From positions 35,026-99,025 of the forward strand of contig NZ_RWIU01000011.1 of assembly GCF_003944765.1 (NCBI RefSeq): a stretch of DNA of 64,000 nucleotides, read 5' to 3'. Made by a program: the position numbers and the translations under genes. The notes under the pieces are model-generated. The model was not told the origin of the DNA. It did no database searches and saw only the letters and a program-made list of their open reading frames with translations. This document shows, piece after piece, positions 41,284 to 49,675 of the stretch. The stretch comes from Hymenobacter perfusus (GTDB lineage: Bacteria; Bacteroidota; Bacteroidia; Cytophagales; Hymenobacteraceae). How positions within the stretch are numbered: position 1 is the first letter of the stretch; the number at the start of each line of letters is the position of its first letter.

Positions 41284-42309
41284 CTACATCCTATGGCCCG
41301 GCTTTGACATGCCGGGCATGTCCGTCATGGGCTCGCCCGGCCGCATGGACAGGTCGCCGTAGCGCGCCGCCAGCCAGTAGCCCACGGCCAGCATGAGGAG
41401 GGTGAGCCCCGTAACCACGGCTTTGCGCAGCCCGGATACCGGGGTGCCGCTGCCCATGTCCATGCCCGGCATTTCCTGGGGCGCCGCCGCCATGTGGTGC
41501 CCGGTGTGGGCAGGCGTGGGGGCCGCTGCGGGCATGCCGTGGCTCATTCCGGCCATATGGGGCATGGCCGCCATGCCATGGCCGGCGTAGGCCGGGGCGG
41601 CTACCGCTTCCTGGGGTGCCCCGCCTTTGCCCAGGGCCCGCTCGGTGCCCATGCCGTGCTTGAGTCGGTTCTTGACCAGCCAGTAGTTGACCGGGTACGA
41701 CACCACCACGCCCACCAGCGTCGCGGCCGACATGGCCGCCCAGAACCAGGGCGAGGTGGCTTCCATGGCCCGCATGTCGCGGCTCATCAGAATGACCATG
41801 GTGGGCAGCATGCCGGCCATCATGGCGTTCATCGACATCCATTCCGGCAGAAACGAGCTGCGCAACGCCTCGCCGTAGCTCATGCCCATCATGTCCTTCA
41901 TGAACAGGGCCTGGAAGATGAACAGCCCGAAGGCAAACCCGGCCGCGTACTCCAGCCAGATGTCCACGCCCATGCGCAGGCCGAAGTAGCCGGTGATAGC
42001 AGCCGCCACGATGATGCCCGTCGCGTCGCCGGCGGCGCAGTGAATGGTGGAGCCCACGGCCTGCTTCCACAGGGGGGCCACAAACTGCTCGTGGGTGCCC
42101 GGCGAGGGCTCGCGGCAGGAAAACCAGTACACCAGCAGCCCCACCGGCCCGGTGTAGAGCGTCACCAGCACCCAGCCCCACTTCATCACCTTCATTTCCG
42201 GGGTGCTGGTAAATAGGTCCCAGGCCACGTAGGCCGCGGACAGGGCTGTGAGGGCAAACCACCCCCACAACAGGTACTCGGGAAACAGCGGCGGATTCAT
42301 CGGGTGCAT
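41284..42309 (-). CDS. DUF4396 membrane protein with His/Met-rich loop
   Basis: A 341-residue inner-membrane protein with about eight hydrophobic segments. The DUF4396 core is visible in SREPSPGTHEQF-like loop and GSTIHCAAGDATGIIVAAAI, IFQALFMKDMMGMSYGEAL. Between the last two segments lies a Met/His-rich stretch (about 240-290, repeated GHGMAAMPHM, MPGMDMG) that resembles copper-binding loops. The end of the protein also has MPGMSKPGH. First gene of the copper island, transcribed toward the tra operon. Function unknown; metal handling is inferred from composition and neighbours. Either of two ATGs (42309 or 42300) may start it. Confidence 0.82.
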   Translation of the reverse strand: MHPMNPPLFPEYLLWGWFALTALSAAYVAWDLFTSTPEMKVMKWGWVLVTLYTGPVGLLVYWFSCREPSPGTHEQFVAPLWKQAVGSTIHCAAGDATGIIVAAAITGYFGLRMGVDIWLEYAAGFAFGLFIFQALFMKDMMGMSYGEALRSSFLPEWMSMNAMMAGMLPTMVILMSRDMRAMEATSPWFWAAMSAATLVGVVVSYPVNYWLVKNRLKHGMGTERALGKGGAPQEAVAAPAYAGHGMAAMPHMAGMSHGMPAAAPTPAHTGHHMAAAPQEMPGMDMGSGTPVSGLRKAVVTGLTLLMLAVGYWLAARYGDLSMRPGEPMTDMPGMSKPGHRM

Positions 42310-42429
42310 GGCGCAGAGTCAATCAGGGGGTACAAGGGAAAGGCCGGCTTGCTTAGCGCGGCCGCCATAAATTGATGGTGAGCCGGCAGTGGTCCACGTC
42401 AAGAAGCAGGGCCGCGGCCCGCGAAAAGC

Positions 42430-42460
42430 AAAAGAGCAGCCCCAATGGAGCCGCTCTTTT
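42430..42460. terminator. Terminator after the first DUF305 gene
   Basis: AAAAGAGC (42430-42437) pairs with GCTCTTTT (42453-42460), with a further GC-rich inner stem. Located 26 bases downstream of the minus-strand DUF305 gene stop; the T run on either side allows both directions. Confidence 0.75.
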
Positions 42461-42485
42461 GGAGGTGAACAAGGCCCGCCGCGGC

Positions 42486-43115
42486 CTAGTATTTTTTGTT
42501 GGCCAGCAGCCAATCCTGCAGCATCTTGATTTCCATTTTCTGGTCCGTGATGATTTGCTGGGCCAGGGCCTTGGTGGTGTTCTCCCGCCCGTACTTCAGC
42601 AGCGCGTCCGAGTTTTCAATGGCAGACTGGTGGTGGTCAACCATGAGCTGCGCGAAGTCAAAGTCCGGGTCGCCCGTCAAGGGGCGCAAATCCACGGCCT
42701 TCATCATCTGCATCATGTTCATCATTTGCAGGGCGTTGAACTCGGGCACAGCCGGGGCGTGCGCGGGGTGGCTCGACAAAAAGGCGTTGAACTGGGTGAT
42801 TTCCGCCTGCTGCTTGTCGATAATCGACTGAGCCATGGCTTTCATCTCGGCGTTTTTACCGCTTTTGAGCTCCTCCTGGCTGTTTTTAATGGCCACCTGG
42901 TGGTGCATTATCATCATGGAAGAGTAGTCGTTGTCGGGGTCCTGGGTTTTGGGCATGGCTTCCATCATGGCCATCGACTCGTGCATGTTGCGCATGTACA
43001 CGCTGTCGTCGTGGGCAATGGTCATCAGGCCATCGGCGTCGTCCTTTTCACAGGAAGTCAGGGCACCGAAGGCCAGCACGGAAGCCAGCAAGGGGAGGCG
43101 GAGGGAACGTAGCAT
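42486..43115 (-). CDS. DUF305 lipoprotein (1)
   Basis: A 209-residue lipoprotein (lipobox LTSC, Cys22) with two DUF305 units, each with a HH motif (MIMHHQVAIKNS around 67-80 and LMVDHHQSAIENS around 157-169). DUF305 proteins are four-helix bundles frequently found in copper resistance loci; the Met/His-rich helices likely bind copper in the periplasm. Monocistronic, with a terminator after it and a direct-repeat site (43190-43222) upstream. Confidence 0.85.
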   Translation of the reverse strand: MLRSLRLPLLASVLAFGALTSCEKDDADGLMTIAHDDSVYMRNMHESMAMMEAMPKTQDPDNDYSSMMIMHHQVAIKNSQEELKSGKNAEMKAMAQSIIDKQQAEITQFNAFLSSHPAHAPAVPEFNALQMMNMMQMMKAVDLRPLTGDPDFDFAQLMVDHHQSAIENSDALLKYGRENTTKALAQQIITDQKMEIKMLQDWLLANKKY

Positions 43116-43189
43116 TGGAAAGGGGATTTTTAGTCGAAATGATGGAGGAAATGCTCCTTCTTCTAAACGGACTAAGCCCTACCCTGTAT

Positions 43190-43222
43190 GCGCACAATTC
43201 GCCCTGTGGCGTTGTAAAGTTT
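43190..43222 (-). promoter_or_regulatory. Direct-repeat site A upstream of the first DUF305 gene
   Basis: On the minus strand AAACTTTACAAC (43222-43211) and AATTGTGCGC (43199-43190) have their repeat starts 22 bases apart. The layout matches site B in front of copA and resembles sites D and E. The DUF305 start is 75 bases downstream. Likely target of one of the HMA-AraC regulators. Confidence 0.5.
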
Positions 43223-43228
43223 CCAGCT

Positions 43229-43855
43229 TTAGCCCAGATTATGCAGGCTCAGCCGGCCCGCGCTGCCCGGCCCCAGGGCCTGAAAGTCGGACGGCGACAT
43301 GCCCGTCACCTGCCGGAACTGGTTGGTCAGGTGCGCCGCGCTGCTGTAGCCCAGCAGGCGGGCCACTTCGGTCACCTTGGCGTCCTGGTAGCTGAGCAGC
43401 TCCTTGGCGCGCTCCACGCGCTGGCGAATGATGTACTTCTCCAGCGTGAGGCCCTCGCGCAGCGAGAACTGGTGCGAGAGGTAGGCGTAGGAGCGGCCCA
43501 GCCGCTCGCTGATGAAGTGCGAGTAGGTCTGGTAAGGCTGCTGCTCGGCCGGGGTGTAGTGAATGAGCTCCACCACCAGGGCCTTGACCTGCTCCACCAG
43601 CTGGTCGCGCGGGTCGTCGACGAGGGCGAAGCCGAACGCCTGCAGCGCGGCCTCCACCGCCGGCAGGTCCACCGGGCTGCCGTCGGCCGTGCGCACGTTG
43701 GCGGCGCCCAGGGCCACGTTGTCCACCACCAGCCCGGCCTTTTCCAGCTCGCGCTGCACCACCCGCAGGCAGCGGGGGCACACCATGTTGCGAATGGAGA
43801 GGCGGGTAGCGCCGGCCGCCGGGGCCGGCAACACCGAAGTGGCGGATTGCAGCAT
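43229..43855 (-). CDS. HMA-AraC fusion transcriptional regulator (1)
   Basis: A 208-residue protein fusing an HMA-like domain with an AraC-type DNA-binding domain. The N-terminal part (about 18-85, betaalphabeta pattern) carries CPRC (26-29) in the position of the copper chaperone CxxC motif. The C-terminal AraC domain (about 110-200) has two helix-turn-helix units: LEKYIIRQRVERAKELLSYQ and VARLLGYSSAAHLTNQFRQVTGMSPSDF. Metal binding by the first domain may directly control DNA binding by the second. The gene is 5 bases downstream of the cupredoxin gene stop (43861), in the copA operon. Confidence 0.85.
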   Translation of the reverse strand: MLQSATSVLPAPAAGATRLSIRNMVCPRCLRVVQRELEKAGLVVDNVALGAANVRTADGSPVDLPAVEAALQAFGFALVDDPRDQLVEQVKALVVELIHYTPAEQQPYQTYSHFISERLGRSYAYLSHQFSLREGLTLEKYIIRQRVERAKELLSYQDAKVTEVARLLGYSSAAHLTNQFRQVTGMSPSDFQALGPGSAGRLSLHNLG

Positions 43856-43860
43856 GACGC

Positions 43861-44238
43861 TTATTTAACGACGAGGCTCCCCCGCAGCATGTGCATGCCG
43901 CAGGTGAACTCAAAGGTACCGGCTTGCTTGGGCAAAAACTCGATGGCCGTGGTTTTAAATGGCGCCAGGTCCCGCCGGATGTTAAAGTCGGGCAGCAGCA
44001 GCTCCTCCGAGCAGGTGCCTTCCTCGTCGCGGTAGAAGTTGAGCTGCACGGGCTTGCCGTGCTCCACCTCGATGACGTTGGGCGAGTAGCCGCCCTTCAC
44101 CACGATATCCACCTGCTGCACGCCCGCCGAAGAGGACACGGCCGCCGCCACCCGGTGCGGGGCCAGAAAGAAAAACCAGCCAACAAACGCCAACAGGCCC
44201 ACGCCCACCAGGGTCACAATTATCTGAGCAGTATCCAT
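43861..44238 (-). CDS. Membrane-anchored cupredoxin-domain protein
   Basis: A 125-residue protein with one N-terminal membrane helix (about 6-26) and a cupredoxin domain (about 43-125). Copper ligands are likely Cys81 (EEGTCSEEL), Cys113 (FTCGMHM), His116 and Met117; the CGMHM ending with a second Cys is the plausible Cu site. It would act in the periplasm, binding Cu(I)/Cu(II) before export or oxidation. Its start lies 36 bases from the copA stop, in the copA operon. Confidence 0.82.
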   Translation of the reverse strand: MDTAQIIVTLVGVGLLAFVGWFFFLAPHRVAAAVSSSAGVQQVDIVVKGGYSPNVIEVEHGKPVQLNFYRDEEGTCSEELLLPDFNIRRDLAPFKTTAIEFLPKQAGTFEFTCGMHMLRGSLVVK

Positions 44239-44274
44239 GAGAACGAGAACAAAAGGGAGAGAAATAGCCCGCCG

Positions 44275-46620
44275 TTAGGCCTTGGCCTGGTAGCCGCGCA
44301 GGCGCAGCGAGTTGGTGAGCACCGACACCGAGCTCAGGGCCATGGCCCCGGCCGCCAGCATGGGCGAGAGCAGCCAGCCCGTGAACGGATACAGCAGCCC
44401 GGCCGCGATGGGAATGCCCAGCGTGTTGTAGACGAAGGCAAAAAACAGGTTCTGCTTGATGGTGCGCATGGTCTGACGCGAGAGGTCGATGGCCGTGACC
44501 ACGCCCTGCAGGTCCGAGCGCATGAGGGTGATGCCAGCGGCTTCCATGGCCACGTCGGTGCCGCCGCCCATGGCCAGGCCGATGTCGGCCTGGGCCAGGG
44601 CCGGCGCGTCGTTGATGCCGTCGCCCACCATGGCCACCACCCGGCCTTCAGCCTGCAGCTCTTTCACCTTGCCGGCTTTGTCGGCCGGCAGCACCTCGGC
44701 AAAGAAGCGCTTGATGCCCACCTGCTCGGCCACCTTGGCGGCGGTCTGCTGGTTGTCGCCGGTCATCATCACCACCTCGATGCCGTCGGCCTGCAGGGCC
44801 TGAATGGCCGCCCGGCTGGATTCGCGCACCGTATCGGCCACCCCAATCAGGGCGGCTACGTGCCCGCCGATGGCGGCGTACAGCACCGTTTTGGCCTCGC
44901 TCAGCAGTTGGGCGGCGGCCTGCTCGGTGTCGGTGGAAAGCACCACGTTATTTTCGCTGAGCAGGCGCCGGTTGCCGAGCAGAATCACCTGCCCGTCGAC
45001 GGTGGCACCGGCCCCCCGGCCCTCGTAGGCCTGGAAGGCGGTGGCCGTTAGCGCGGCGCTGCCGGCAGCGACTCCTTGGGCGTCGGCGTAGCGCACCACG
45101 GCTTCGGCCAGCGGGTGCTCGCTCTGCCGCTCCACGGCCGCCAGCAGCGGCAGCAGGTGAGCGGGGGTGTCGCCGTTGGTGGGCACAAAATCGGTCACGG
45201 CGGGCTCGCCCCGGGTGATGGTACCGGTTTTATCGAGCAGCACGGTGGTGACTTTCTCGGCTTTCTCCAGGGCCTCGGCGTTGCGAATCAGCACGCCGTG
45301 CTCAGCGCCCTTGCCGGTGCCGACCATGATGGCCGTGGGCGTGGCCAGCCCGAGCGCACAGGGACAGGCAATGATGAGCACGGCTACGAAGCCCACCAGC
45401 GCCAGCGGCACGCGGCTGGCTTCGGGGGCCAGGTCAAACCAGAGCACGAACGTGGCAATGGCAATCATAATGACCACCGGCACGAACACGGCGCTGACCT
45501 TGTCGGCCAGCTGTTGGATGGGGGCGCGGCTGCCCTGGGCTTCTTCGACCAGCTTCACAATCTGGGCCAGCATGGTTTCGGCGCCAACCTTGCTCACCCG
45601 GAAGCGGAAAGAGCCGGTTTTATTCAGCGTGGCCCCAAATACGTTGTCGCCCTCCTTTTTCTCCACGGGCAGGCTCTCGCCGGTCAGCATGCTCTCGTCC
45701 ACAGCCGAGCGGCCGGTGAGAATCAGCCCGTCGGTGGCCACCTTCTCGCCGGGGCGCACCACCACTTCGTCGCCCACGAGCACCTGCTCGATGGGCACGT
45801 CGACTTCCTGGCCATTCCTGACCACGCGGGCCGTTTTGGCCTGCAAGCCCATCAGCGCCTTGATGGCGGCCGAGGTCTTGGACTTGGCCCGGCTCTCCAG
45901 CACCTTGCCGAGCAGAATCAGGGCAATGATGGTGGCCGTGGTGTCGTAGTACACCTCCGGCATGAGGCCGTGCTGCATAAACCAGTGCGGAATCAGCGTG
46001 GCCGCCAGGCTATAGAGAAAGGCGGCGCCGGTGCCCACGGCAATCAGGGTATCCATGCTGGCGGTGCGGTGCCGCAGGCCGTTCCAGGCCGACACGTAGA
46101 ACTCGCGGCCGCTGTAGAGCAGTACGGGCAGCGTGAGGGCCAGCAGCACGTAGTTGAGCAGGGGCGTCGAGATGCGGCTCATCATGGCGGGCCAGAGCAT
46201 GAGCATGCTCAGGGGCATGATGACGACGGCTAGCCCCACGGCCACCTGAAAGCGGCGCTTCAGGTTCTGGTAAGCGGCGGCCTTGCGGGCGTCCAGCTCC
46301 TCGTCGGAAGCCAGCACGTTGGCCGTCACGGCCGGGCTGGCCTCGTGCACGCCGTAGCCGGCCTGCTCCACGGCGGCTTTGAGGCCGGCGCGGTCAATCT
46401 GGCCCGGCAGGTACTCGATGGTGGCCTTTTCGCTGGCCAGGTTCACGGTGGCGCGCTGCACGCCGGGCGTGCGGCTCAGGGCCTTTTCCACGAAATTGGA
46501 ACAAGAGGCGCAGGTCATGCCCTCGATATTGAGGGTCGCCGTTTCGGTGCCGGCGGCCAGCGCCGGGGGCGGGCCGGCGGGCACCGGAGGTGCCGGGTGA
46601 TGGTGATGGGAGGTTTCCAT
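44275..46620 (-). CDS. copA: Copper-translocating P-type ATPase
   Basis: A 781-residue heavy-metal P-type ATPase. A His-rich start (METSHHHHPAPP) precedes one HMA domain with CASC (37-40). Transport motif CPC lies near 416-418, phosphorylation site DKTGT near 463-467, SEHPLA in the nucleotide domain near 510, and GDGINDAPALA near 665. It exports Cu(I) (or Ag(I)) from cytosol to periplasm. First gene of the minus-strand operon copA-cupredoxin-HMA-AraC. A direct-repeat site (46764-46796) lies about 145 bases upstream. Confidence 0.94.
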   Translation of the reverse strand: METSHHHHPAPPVPAGPPPALAAGTETATLNIEGMTCASCSNFVEKALSRTPGVQRATVNLASEKATIEYLPGQIDRAGLKAAVEQAGYGVHEASPAVTANVLASDEELDARKAAAYQNLKRRFQVAVGLAVVIMPLSMLMLWPAMMSRISTPLLNYVLLALTLPVLLYSGREFYVSAWNGLRHRTASMDTLIAVGTGAAFLYSLAATLIPHWFMQHGLMPEVYYDTTATIIALILLGKVLESRAKSKTSAAIKALMGLQAKTARVVRNGQEVDVPIEQVLVGDEVVVRPGEKVATDGLILTGRSAVDESMLTGESLPVEKKEGDNVFGATLNKTGSFRFRVSKVGAETMLAQIVKLVEEAQGSRAPIQQLADKVSAVFVPVVIMIAIATFVLWFDLAPEASRVPLALVGFVAVLIIACPCALGLATPTAIMVGTGKGAEHGVLIRNAEALEKAEKVTTVLLDKTGTITRGEPAVTDFVPTNGDTPAHLLPLLAAVERQSEHPLAEAVVRYADAQGVAAGSAALTATAFQAYEGRGAGATVDGQVILLGNRRLLSENNVVLSTDTEQAAAQLLSEAKTVLYAAIGGHVAALIGVADTVRESSRAAIQALQADGIEVVMMTGDNQQTAAKVAEQVGIKRFFAEVLPADKAGKVKELQAEGRVVAMVGDGINDAPALAQADIGLAMGGGTDVAMEAAGITLMRSDLQGVVTAIDLSRQTMRTIKQNLFFAFVYNTLGIPIAAGLLYPFTGWLLSPMLAAGAMALSSVSVLTNSLRLRGYQAKA

Positions 46621-46763
46621 AGGAAGAATAAGTCAGGGGAAGCGGCGCAAATAGCGGCCGGCAAAACAACATCATCTAAACTCCTTTCGGTTGGCTAGGG
46701 ATGTGTAGAATTGAGCTTAGCGCTTGCAACATTCGTGGCCCCGGCCAGAAGCCCCGTGCGGTT

Positions 46764-46796
46764 GTACATGATTAGGCCGCTGAACTTGTAAAATTT
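46764..46796 (-). promoter_or_regulatory. Direct-repeat site B upstream of copA
   Basis: On the minus strand AAATTTTACAAGT (46796-46784) and AATCATGTAC (46773-46764) have their repeat starts 22 bases apart, as in site A (43190-43222). The second half-site is similar to AATTCTGTAC at 58464. Candidate operator of an HMA-AraC regulator. Confidence 0.55.
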
Positions 46797-46964
46797 CCAG
46801 AGCCGTGCGCCGAATGTCCAACTTGACAAAGCCTAAGGCAACCTGCCTGAATCGGTAGCACGGACTTAATGGCTGCATTTTCAAGCAAATAGCCCAGCGG
46901 CAAAACAAGCCACTGGGCAATGGAGGAGGTTAAGACAGACTACGAACCTTTCAAACCTTTCGAA

Positions 46965-46972
46965 TAATTTTG
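46965..46972 (+). promoter_or_regulatory. -7 element of the His-rich protein gene
   Basis: TAATTTTG is an exact match to TAnnTTTG and lies 17 bases before the ATG at 46989. No good -33 element is seen, so activation by a regulator is likely. Confidence 0.55.
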
Positions 46973-46988
46973 TCGTTGCTTCGTACCA

Positions 46989-47522
46989 ATGTTCCGACTC
47001 AAGACCCATTCCCGACGCACGATGGCGGCCTCCTTGCTGGTGGTCTTCCTCAACGTGTTCTTTGGGCAGGTCGTCTGCGCGCTGGCCATGCCCGCCACGC
47101 CGGCTGTCGGACACCAGCATAAGCACCCGGCCGGTACGCCGGCCCATGAGCATAAGCAAGGGCACGAGCACAAAGCACCGCATTCCCACGGGGCAGGTCA
47201 TTCCCACGGGAAGCAGCACGGCGGTGCCACGGCCAAACACGAGCACCACGACAGCGAAACTCCCGGCACCCATAAGCACGGTTCCAAGGGAGCCTGCTGC
47301 CAGGACGATGCCGCCGCCGTGTGGGCCTCGCTGGCTCATCCGCCGAAAGCCGGCATCGAAAAGATGGCATTCATGCCGGTGGCATTGCCCCCGGCCCCGC
47401 TGGCCCTGTTGGTCCGCTTTCAACAATGGGACCGCACGCAGCCCGTGCTGCTGGTGGCTCGCCGGCAGCTGAAACCCAAAATACCCGACATCCGCATTTT
47501 CATCCAGTCGCTGACTGTCTGA
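46989..47522 (+). CDS. Secreted His-rich protein
   Basis: A 177-residue protein with an N-terminal hydrophobic segment (MAASLLVVFLNVFFGQVVCALA) as signal peptide or anchor. Residues about 40-100 are very His-rich (HQHKHPAG, HEHKQGHEHK, HSHGKQHGG), then a CC pair (GACCQDD) and a PP-containing end. It resembles small Bacteroidota secreted proteins with CC and PP motifs (HYC_CC_PP type), but the match is uncertain. Likely binds copper, silver or zinc in the periplasm. A strong terminator follows. Confidence 0.65.
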   Translation: MFRLKTHSRRTMAASLLVVFLNVFFGQVVCALAMPATPAVGHQHKHPAGTPAHEHKQGHEHKAPHSHGAGHSHGKQHGGATAKHEHHDSETPGTHKHGSKGACCQDDAAAVWASLAHPPKAGIEKMAFMPVALPPAPLALLVRFQQWDRTQPVLLVARRQLKPKIPDIRIFIQSLTV

Positions 47523-47539
47523 TTAATCCGACGCGCTAA

Positions 47540-47584
47540 GGCTCGCGCCGGCACAGCTACGCTGTGTCCGGGGCGGGCCTTTTC
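47540..47584 (+). terminator. Terminator after the His-rich protein gene
   Basis: A strong GC hairpin around GACACAG-type arms (CCGGCACAGC, 47548-47557 with GCTGTGTCCGG, 47561-47571) extended by outer GGC/GCC pairs, ending in TTTT at 47580-47583. Confidence 0.65.
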
Positions 47585-47653
47585 GTTTGCCCGTCGCGCC
47601 GCCTACGCCGGCATTTCCTCCCCCTCCATTTTCCGGGTTTCCCCTGCTCCGCA

Positions 47654-47785
47654 ATGAAAGATTGTTGCGAACCGGCCGCCGGCCCGCCACCCCGCGGGCC
47701 GCTGCGCCGCCTGCTCACGGGCCTGCTCTACGCCGTACTGGCCGCTGCCCTGGGCTTCGTGCTCTGGCAGCAATGGCAGGCCTGA
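47654..47785 (+). CDS. Small membrane protein with N-terminal CC motif (43 aa)
   Basis: A 43-residue protein, MKDCCEPAAGPPPRGPLRRL followed by a single hydrophobic helix (LLYAVLAAALGFVLW). The CC at residues 4-5 in front of an arginine-rich stretch would face the cytosol, with a possible metal-relay role to copper pumps. Similar mini-proteins occur in other Bacteroidota copper operons, but I cannot name a family. It lies 65 bases upstream of the next gene, so they may share a transcript. Confidence 0.5.
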   Translation: MKDCCEPAAGPPPRGPLRRLLTGLLYAVLAAALGFVLWQQWQA

Positions 47786-47850
47786 CACGGCTCCTGCAGC
47801 CGCCGGGCCGCCGATGCCGGCCCTCCATTTTCTCACCCTTACCCCATTTT

Positions 47851-48813
47851 ATGTTCCGCTTACCCGTTTCCCTGCTGGCTGTGGCCAGCCTGTTAACCGT
47901 GGCCAGCTGCTCGTCCGACTCCGCGTCGAGCAGCGCCACCAACACCGTTACCACCCCCACGGAAGGACCGGCCGAGGGCACGGCCGACCACGCCAGCGGC
48001 CACACCTACGCCTGCCCCATGCACCCCGAGGTGACCAGCACCAAGGAAGGGGAGACCTGCCCCAAGTGCGGCATGAAGCTCGAACACAACGACCAGGTGG
48101 CCGGGAGCGGCAAGTCCTACGCCATGAAATTCGAGCCGCAGCCCATGCAGCTGACGGCCGGCCAGCCGTCGCAGTTGCTTTTCACACCGCAGGAAGTGGG
48201 CAACGAAGCCGCGCCGGTGCCGCTGGCAGTGGTGCACGAGAAGAAGATTCACCTCATCATTGTGAGCAAGGACCTGGGCCAGTTCTACCACGAGCACCCC
48301 GAGTACACGGCCGATGGCAACTACAAGGTCCGCTACACCTTCCCCAAGGGCGGCGACTACGTGCTGTTTCAGGACTACACGCCCACGGGCTCGGGCCACC
48401 AGCTGGGCCGCCAGCCCGTGACGGTAAAAGGTGCCGCGTATGCCCCGGTGAAGTTCAAGAACGACGACATGCAGTGGACGCAGGATGGCTATTCGGCCAC
48501 CCTGGCGTTTGACAAGCCCTTGAACACCGGCCAGCTGCTGGGCATGAAAATCACCATCAGCAAGGATGGCAAGCCCGTGACCGACCTCGACAACTACCTC
48601 GGCGCCCTGGGCCACGTGGTGGTCATCAGCGAAGACACCGAGCGCTACCTGCACGTGCACCCCAACGACCAGGCCGACAAGGGCCCGGCCATCGGCTTCA
48701 ACACCAACTTCGAGGCCCCCGGCCTGTACCGCGTCTTTCTGCAGTTCAACCACGGCGGCAAGATTCACACCGGCGACTTCACCATCAACGTGCAGGGCCC
48801 GGCCGCCAGCTAG
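47851..48813 (+). CDS. Lipoprotein with heavy-metal-binding domain
   Basis: A 320-residue lipoprotein (lipobox ASC, Cys20). The HMBD-type motif YACPMHPEVTSTKEGETCP then KCGMKL (about 51-77) is typical of CusB/CopA-linked binding domains, followed by a beta-rich domain (about 100-318) without a known family name but with several His residues (HEHPEY, HVHPND). It probably binds Cu/Ag in the periplasm or at the outer membrane. The start ATG 47851 fits the lipobox; longer upstream frame not needed. Confidence 0.8.
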   Translation: MFRLPVSLLAVASLLTVASCSSDSASSSATNTVTTPTEGPAEGTADHASGHTYACPMHPEVTSTKEGETCPKCGMKLEHNDQVAGSGKSYAMKFEPQPMQLTAGQPSQLLFTPQEVGNEAAPVPLAVVHEKKIHLIIVSKDLGQFYHEHPEYTADGNYKVRYTFPKGGDYVLFQDYTPTGSGHQLGRQPVTVKGAAYAPVKFKNDDMQWTQDGYSATLAFDKPLNTGQLLGMKITISKDGKPVTDLDNYLGALGHVVVISEDTERYLHVHPNDQADKGPAIGFNTNFEAPGLYRVFLQFNHGGKIHTGDFTINVQGPAAS

Positions 48814-48870
48814 GCTGCTTCCTTCCCAGTCATCAGTTCCTTTTTCCAACCCTCAACCAATCCAAACCCC

Positions 48871-49593
48871 ATGAAAAAGTCTGTTTTTTTCCTCGCCGTT
48901 CTCTGCTCGGGCACCCTGCTCGTTTCCTCGTGCAACAGCGACAAAACCGCTGATACCACGGCCACGACCACCGAAACCACTTCGACCGATGCCACCGCTT
49001 CGGGCGACATGGCCGGCATGGACCATTCCAAAATGGCCGAGGGCGGCACGGCCGGCGACTCGCCCCTGATGGCGTCCATGAACGACATGATGGCCAAGAT
49101 GAACGCCATGAAGCCCAAGGGCAACACCGACCACGACTTTGCCCACATGATGATGGAGCACCACCGCGGCGCCGTGGCCATGTCCGACATCGAGCTGCGC
49201 GACGGCAAGGACGCCACCATGCGCCAGATGGCCGAAAAGATTAAGGCCGACCAGCAAAAGGAAATCGGGGAGCTGGAGCCCATCGCCGAGCGCCTCGACA
49301 GCGCGCCGACCAACTACAAACCCCAGGACGCCAACGACCCCTTCACGGCCCAGATGAAGACGTCGATGGACAACATGATGAAAAACATGCCCAAAACGGT
49401 CGCCAACCCGGACATGAACTTCAACATGATGATGACCGTGCACCACCAGAGCGCCATGGACATGGCCAAGGCCGAGCTTACCCACGGCAAGGACACCAAG
49501 CTGAAAGAAATGGCCCAGAAGATGGTGGATACCCAGCAAAAAGAGATTTCCGCCTTCAAAACCTGGCACGCTCAGAACGCCGACAAGATGTAA
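48871..49593 (+). CDS. DUF305 lipoprotein (2)
   Basis: A 240-residue lipoprotein (lipobox SSC, Cys21) with a Thr-rich linker and a Met-rich segment, then two DUF305 units (MMMEHHRGAVAMSD near 89-102 and MTVHHQSAMDMAKAE near 185-199). Same family as the genes at 42486 and 63141. The Met-His helices make copper binding likely. It lies 57 bases after the HMBD lipoprotein gene. Confidence 0.86.
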   Translation: MKKSVFFLAVLCSGTLLVSSCNSDKTADTTATTTETTSTDATASGDMAGMDHSKMAEGGTAGDSPLMASMNDMMAKMNAMKPKGNTDHDFAHMMMEHHRGAVAMSDIELRDGKDATMRQMAEKIKADQQKEIGELEPIAERLDSAPTNYKPQDANDPFTAQMKTSMDNMMKNMPKTVANPDMNFNMMMTVHHQSAMDMAKAELTHGKDTKLKEMAQKMVDTQQKEISAFKTWHAQNADKM

Positions 49594-49675
49594 ACCGGGC
49601 AGCCGGCAGCGTTGCCCGCAGCGGGCCGCGGCCGGCCCCCTAATTCTCCCCCACAGCCCCCACAATCCCCTGTCA

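Larger units (their letters stand above)
46621..46988. promoter_or_regulatory. Divergent copA / His-rich gene control region
   Basis: About 370 bases without a gene. It holds direct-repeat site B (46764-46796, minus strand), a hairpin (GCCCAG 46892-46897 / CTGGGC 46913-46918 with an inner GGC/GCC) and the plus-strand -7 element of the next gene (46965-46972). A minus-strand frame at 46717-46920 is judged spurious. Confidence 0.6.

Noticed and set aside
46717..46920. 67-residue minus-strand frame upstream of copA
   Set aside because: It covers the predicted regulator site and hairpin; composition is irregular and the start has no support.
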